In this document: positions 12,585 through 12,597 of the stretch, piece after piece
Layout: every line of letters starts with the position of its first letter
How positions within the stretch are numbered: position 1 is the first letter of the stretch
From: Bryobacterales bacterium
GTDB lineage: Bacteria; Acidobacteriota; Terriglobia; Bryobacterales; Bryobacteraceae
Length of the DNA: 12,597 bases
Assembly (NCBI GenBank): GCA_003132865.1
Contig: PKYZ01000102.1
Coordinates: 39,287-51,883, forward strand
Direction of reading: 5' to 3'
Notes under the pieces: generated by a model
The model's input: only the letters and a program-made list of their open reading frames with translations
Told to the model about the DNA's origin: nothing
Databases searched by the model: none
Made by a program: the position numbers and the translations under genes

Positions 12585-12597
12585 CGCACGGTCGAAA

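Overview
The window is high-GC bacterial DNA and most resembles an acidobacterium of the Solibacter/Bryobacterales type. That call rests on gene style, not on a marker gene. The supporting features are a BlaI repressor coupled to an M56 peptidase that carries TonB C-terminal domains, several exported TlpA-like thioredoxins with helical repeat regions, a degraded PIN-type toxin-antitoxin pair, and short dispersed palindromes around a CTGAAG core. No rRNA, tRNA, CRISPR array or transposase was seen.

Layout. On the + strand, positions 1-2124 hold the 3' part of a blaI-like repressor gene and, overlapping it by 4 nt, a blaR-like membrane metallopeptidase fused to TonB / POTRA-like / TonB periplasmic domains. 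On the - strand, 7220 down to 2136 is one tightly packed gene train. Read in its own direction it encodes an ABC-type AAA ATPase, a DUF4276 (TOPRIM-like) protein, a zinc medium-chain dehydrogenase, a secreted methyltransferase-like protein, a secreted amidohydrolase, and the wreck of a CopG/RHH-like antitoxin plus PIN toxin. Three of the first four junctions are ATGA or small overlaps, so co-translation is likely. Divergent from it, on the + strand, are threonine synthase (7260-8564), which has a perfect TATAAT only 9 nt before its ATG, then an intergenic inverted repeat of C and G tracts, then a small coiled-coil-like protein (8669-8845). The right end (12512 down to 8808, - strand) is a cluster of three exported thioredoxin-fold proteins. 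The 706-residue first member has a large helical/TPR-like middle. The second is a copy of the first with about 495 middle residues missing. The third has a different N-terminal helical region.

How the genes work together. BlaI and the M56 protein form a signal-transducing repressor/protease pair. The ATPase and DUF4276 pair looks like a two-gene ATPase plus nuclease-type module, similar in layout to known anti-phage modules, but the DUF4276 gene is frameshifted near its end. The thioredoxin cluster probably does redox or thiol chemistry outside the cytoplasm.

The window has several broken reading frames: antitoxin, PIN toxin, methyltransferase and DUF4276. Two are explained by a single base in a short homopolymer and could be sequencing errors. 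The toxin, and probably the methyltransferase, have lost internal sequence, which indicates real decay. All family assignments are from reading the translations; no database search was possible.
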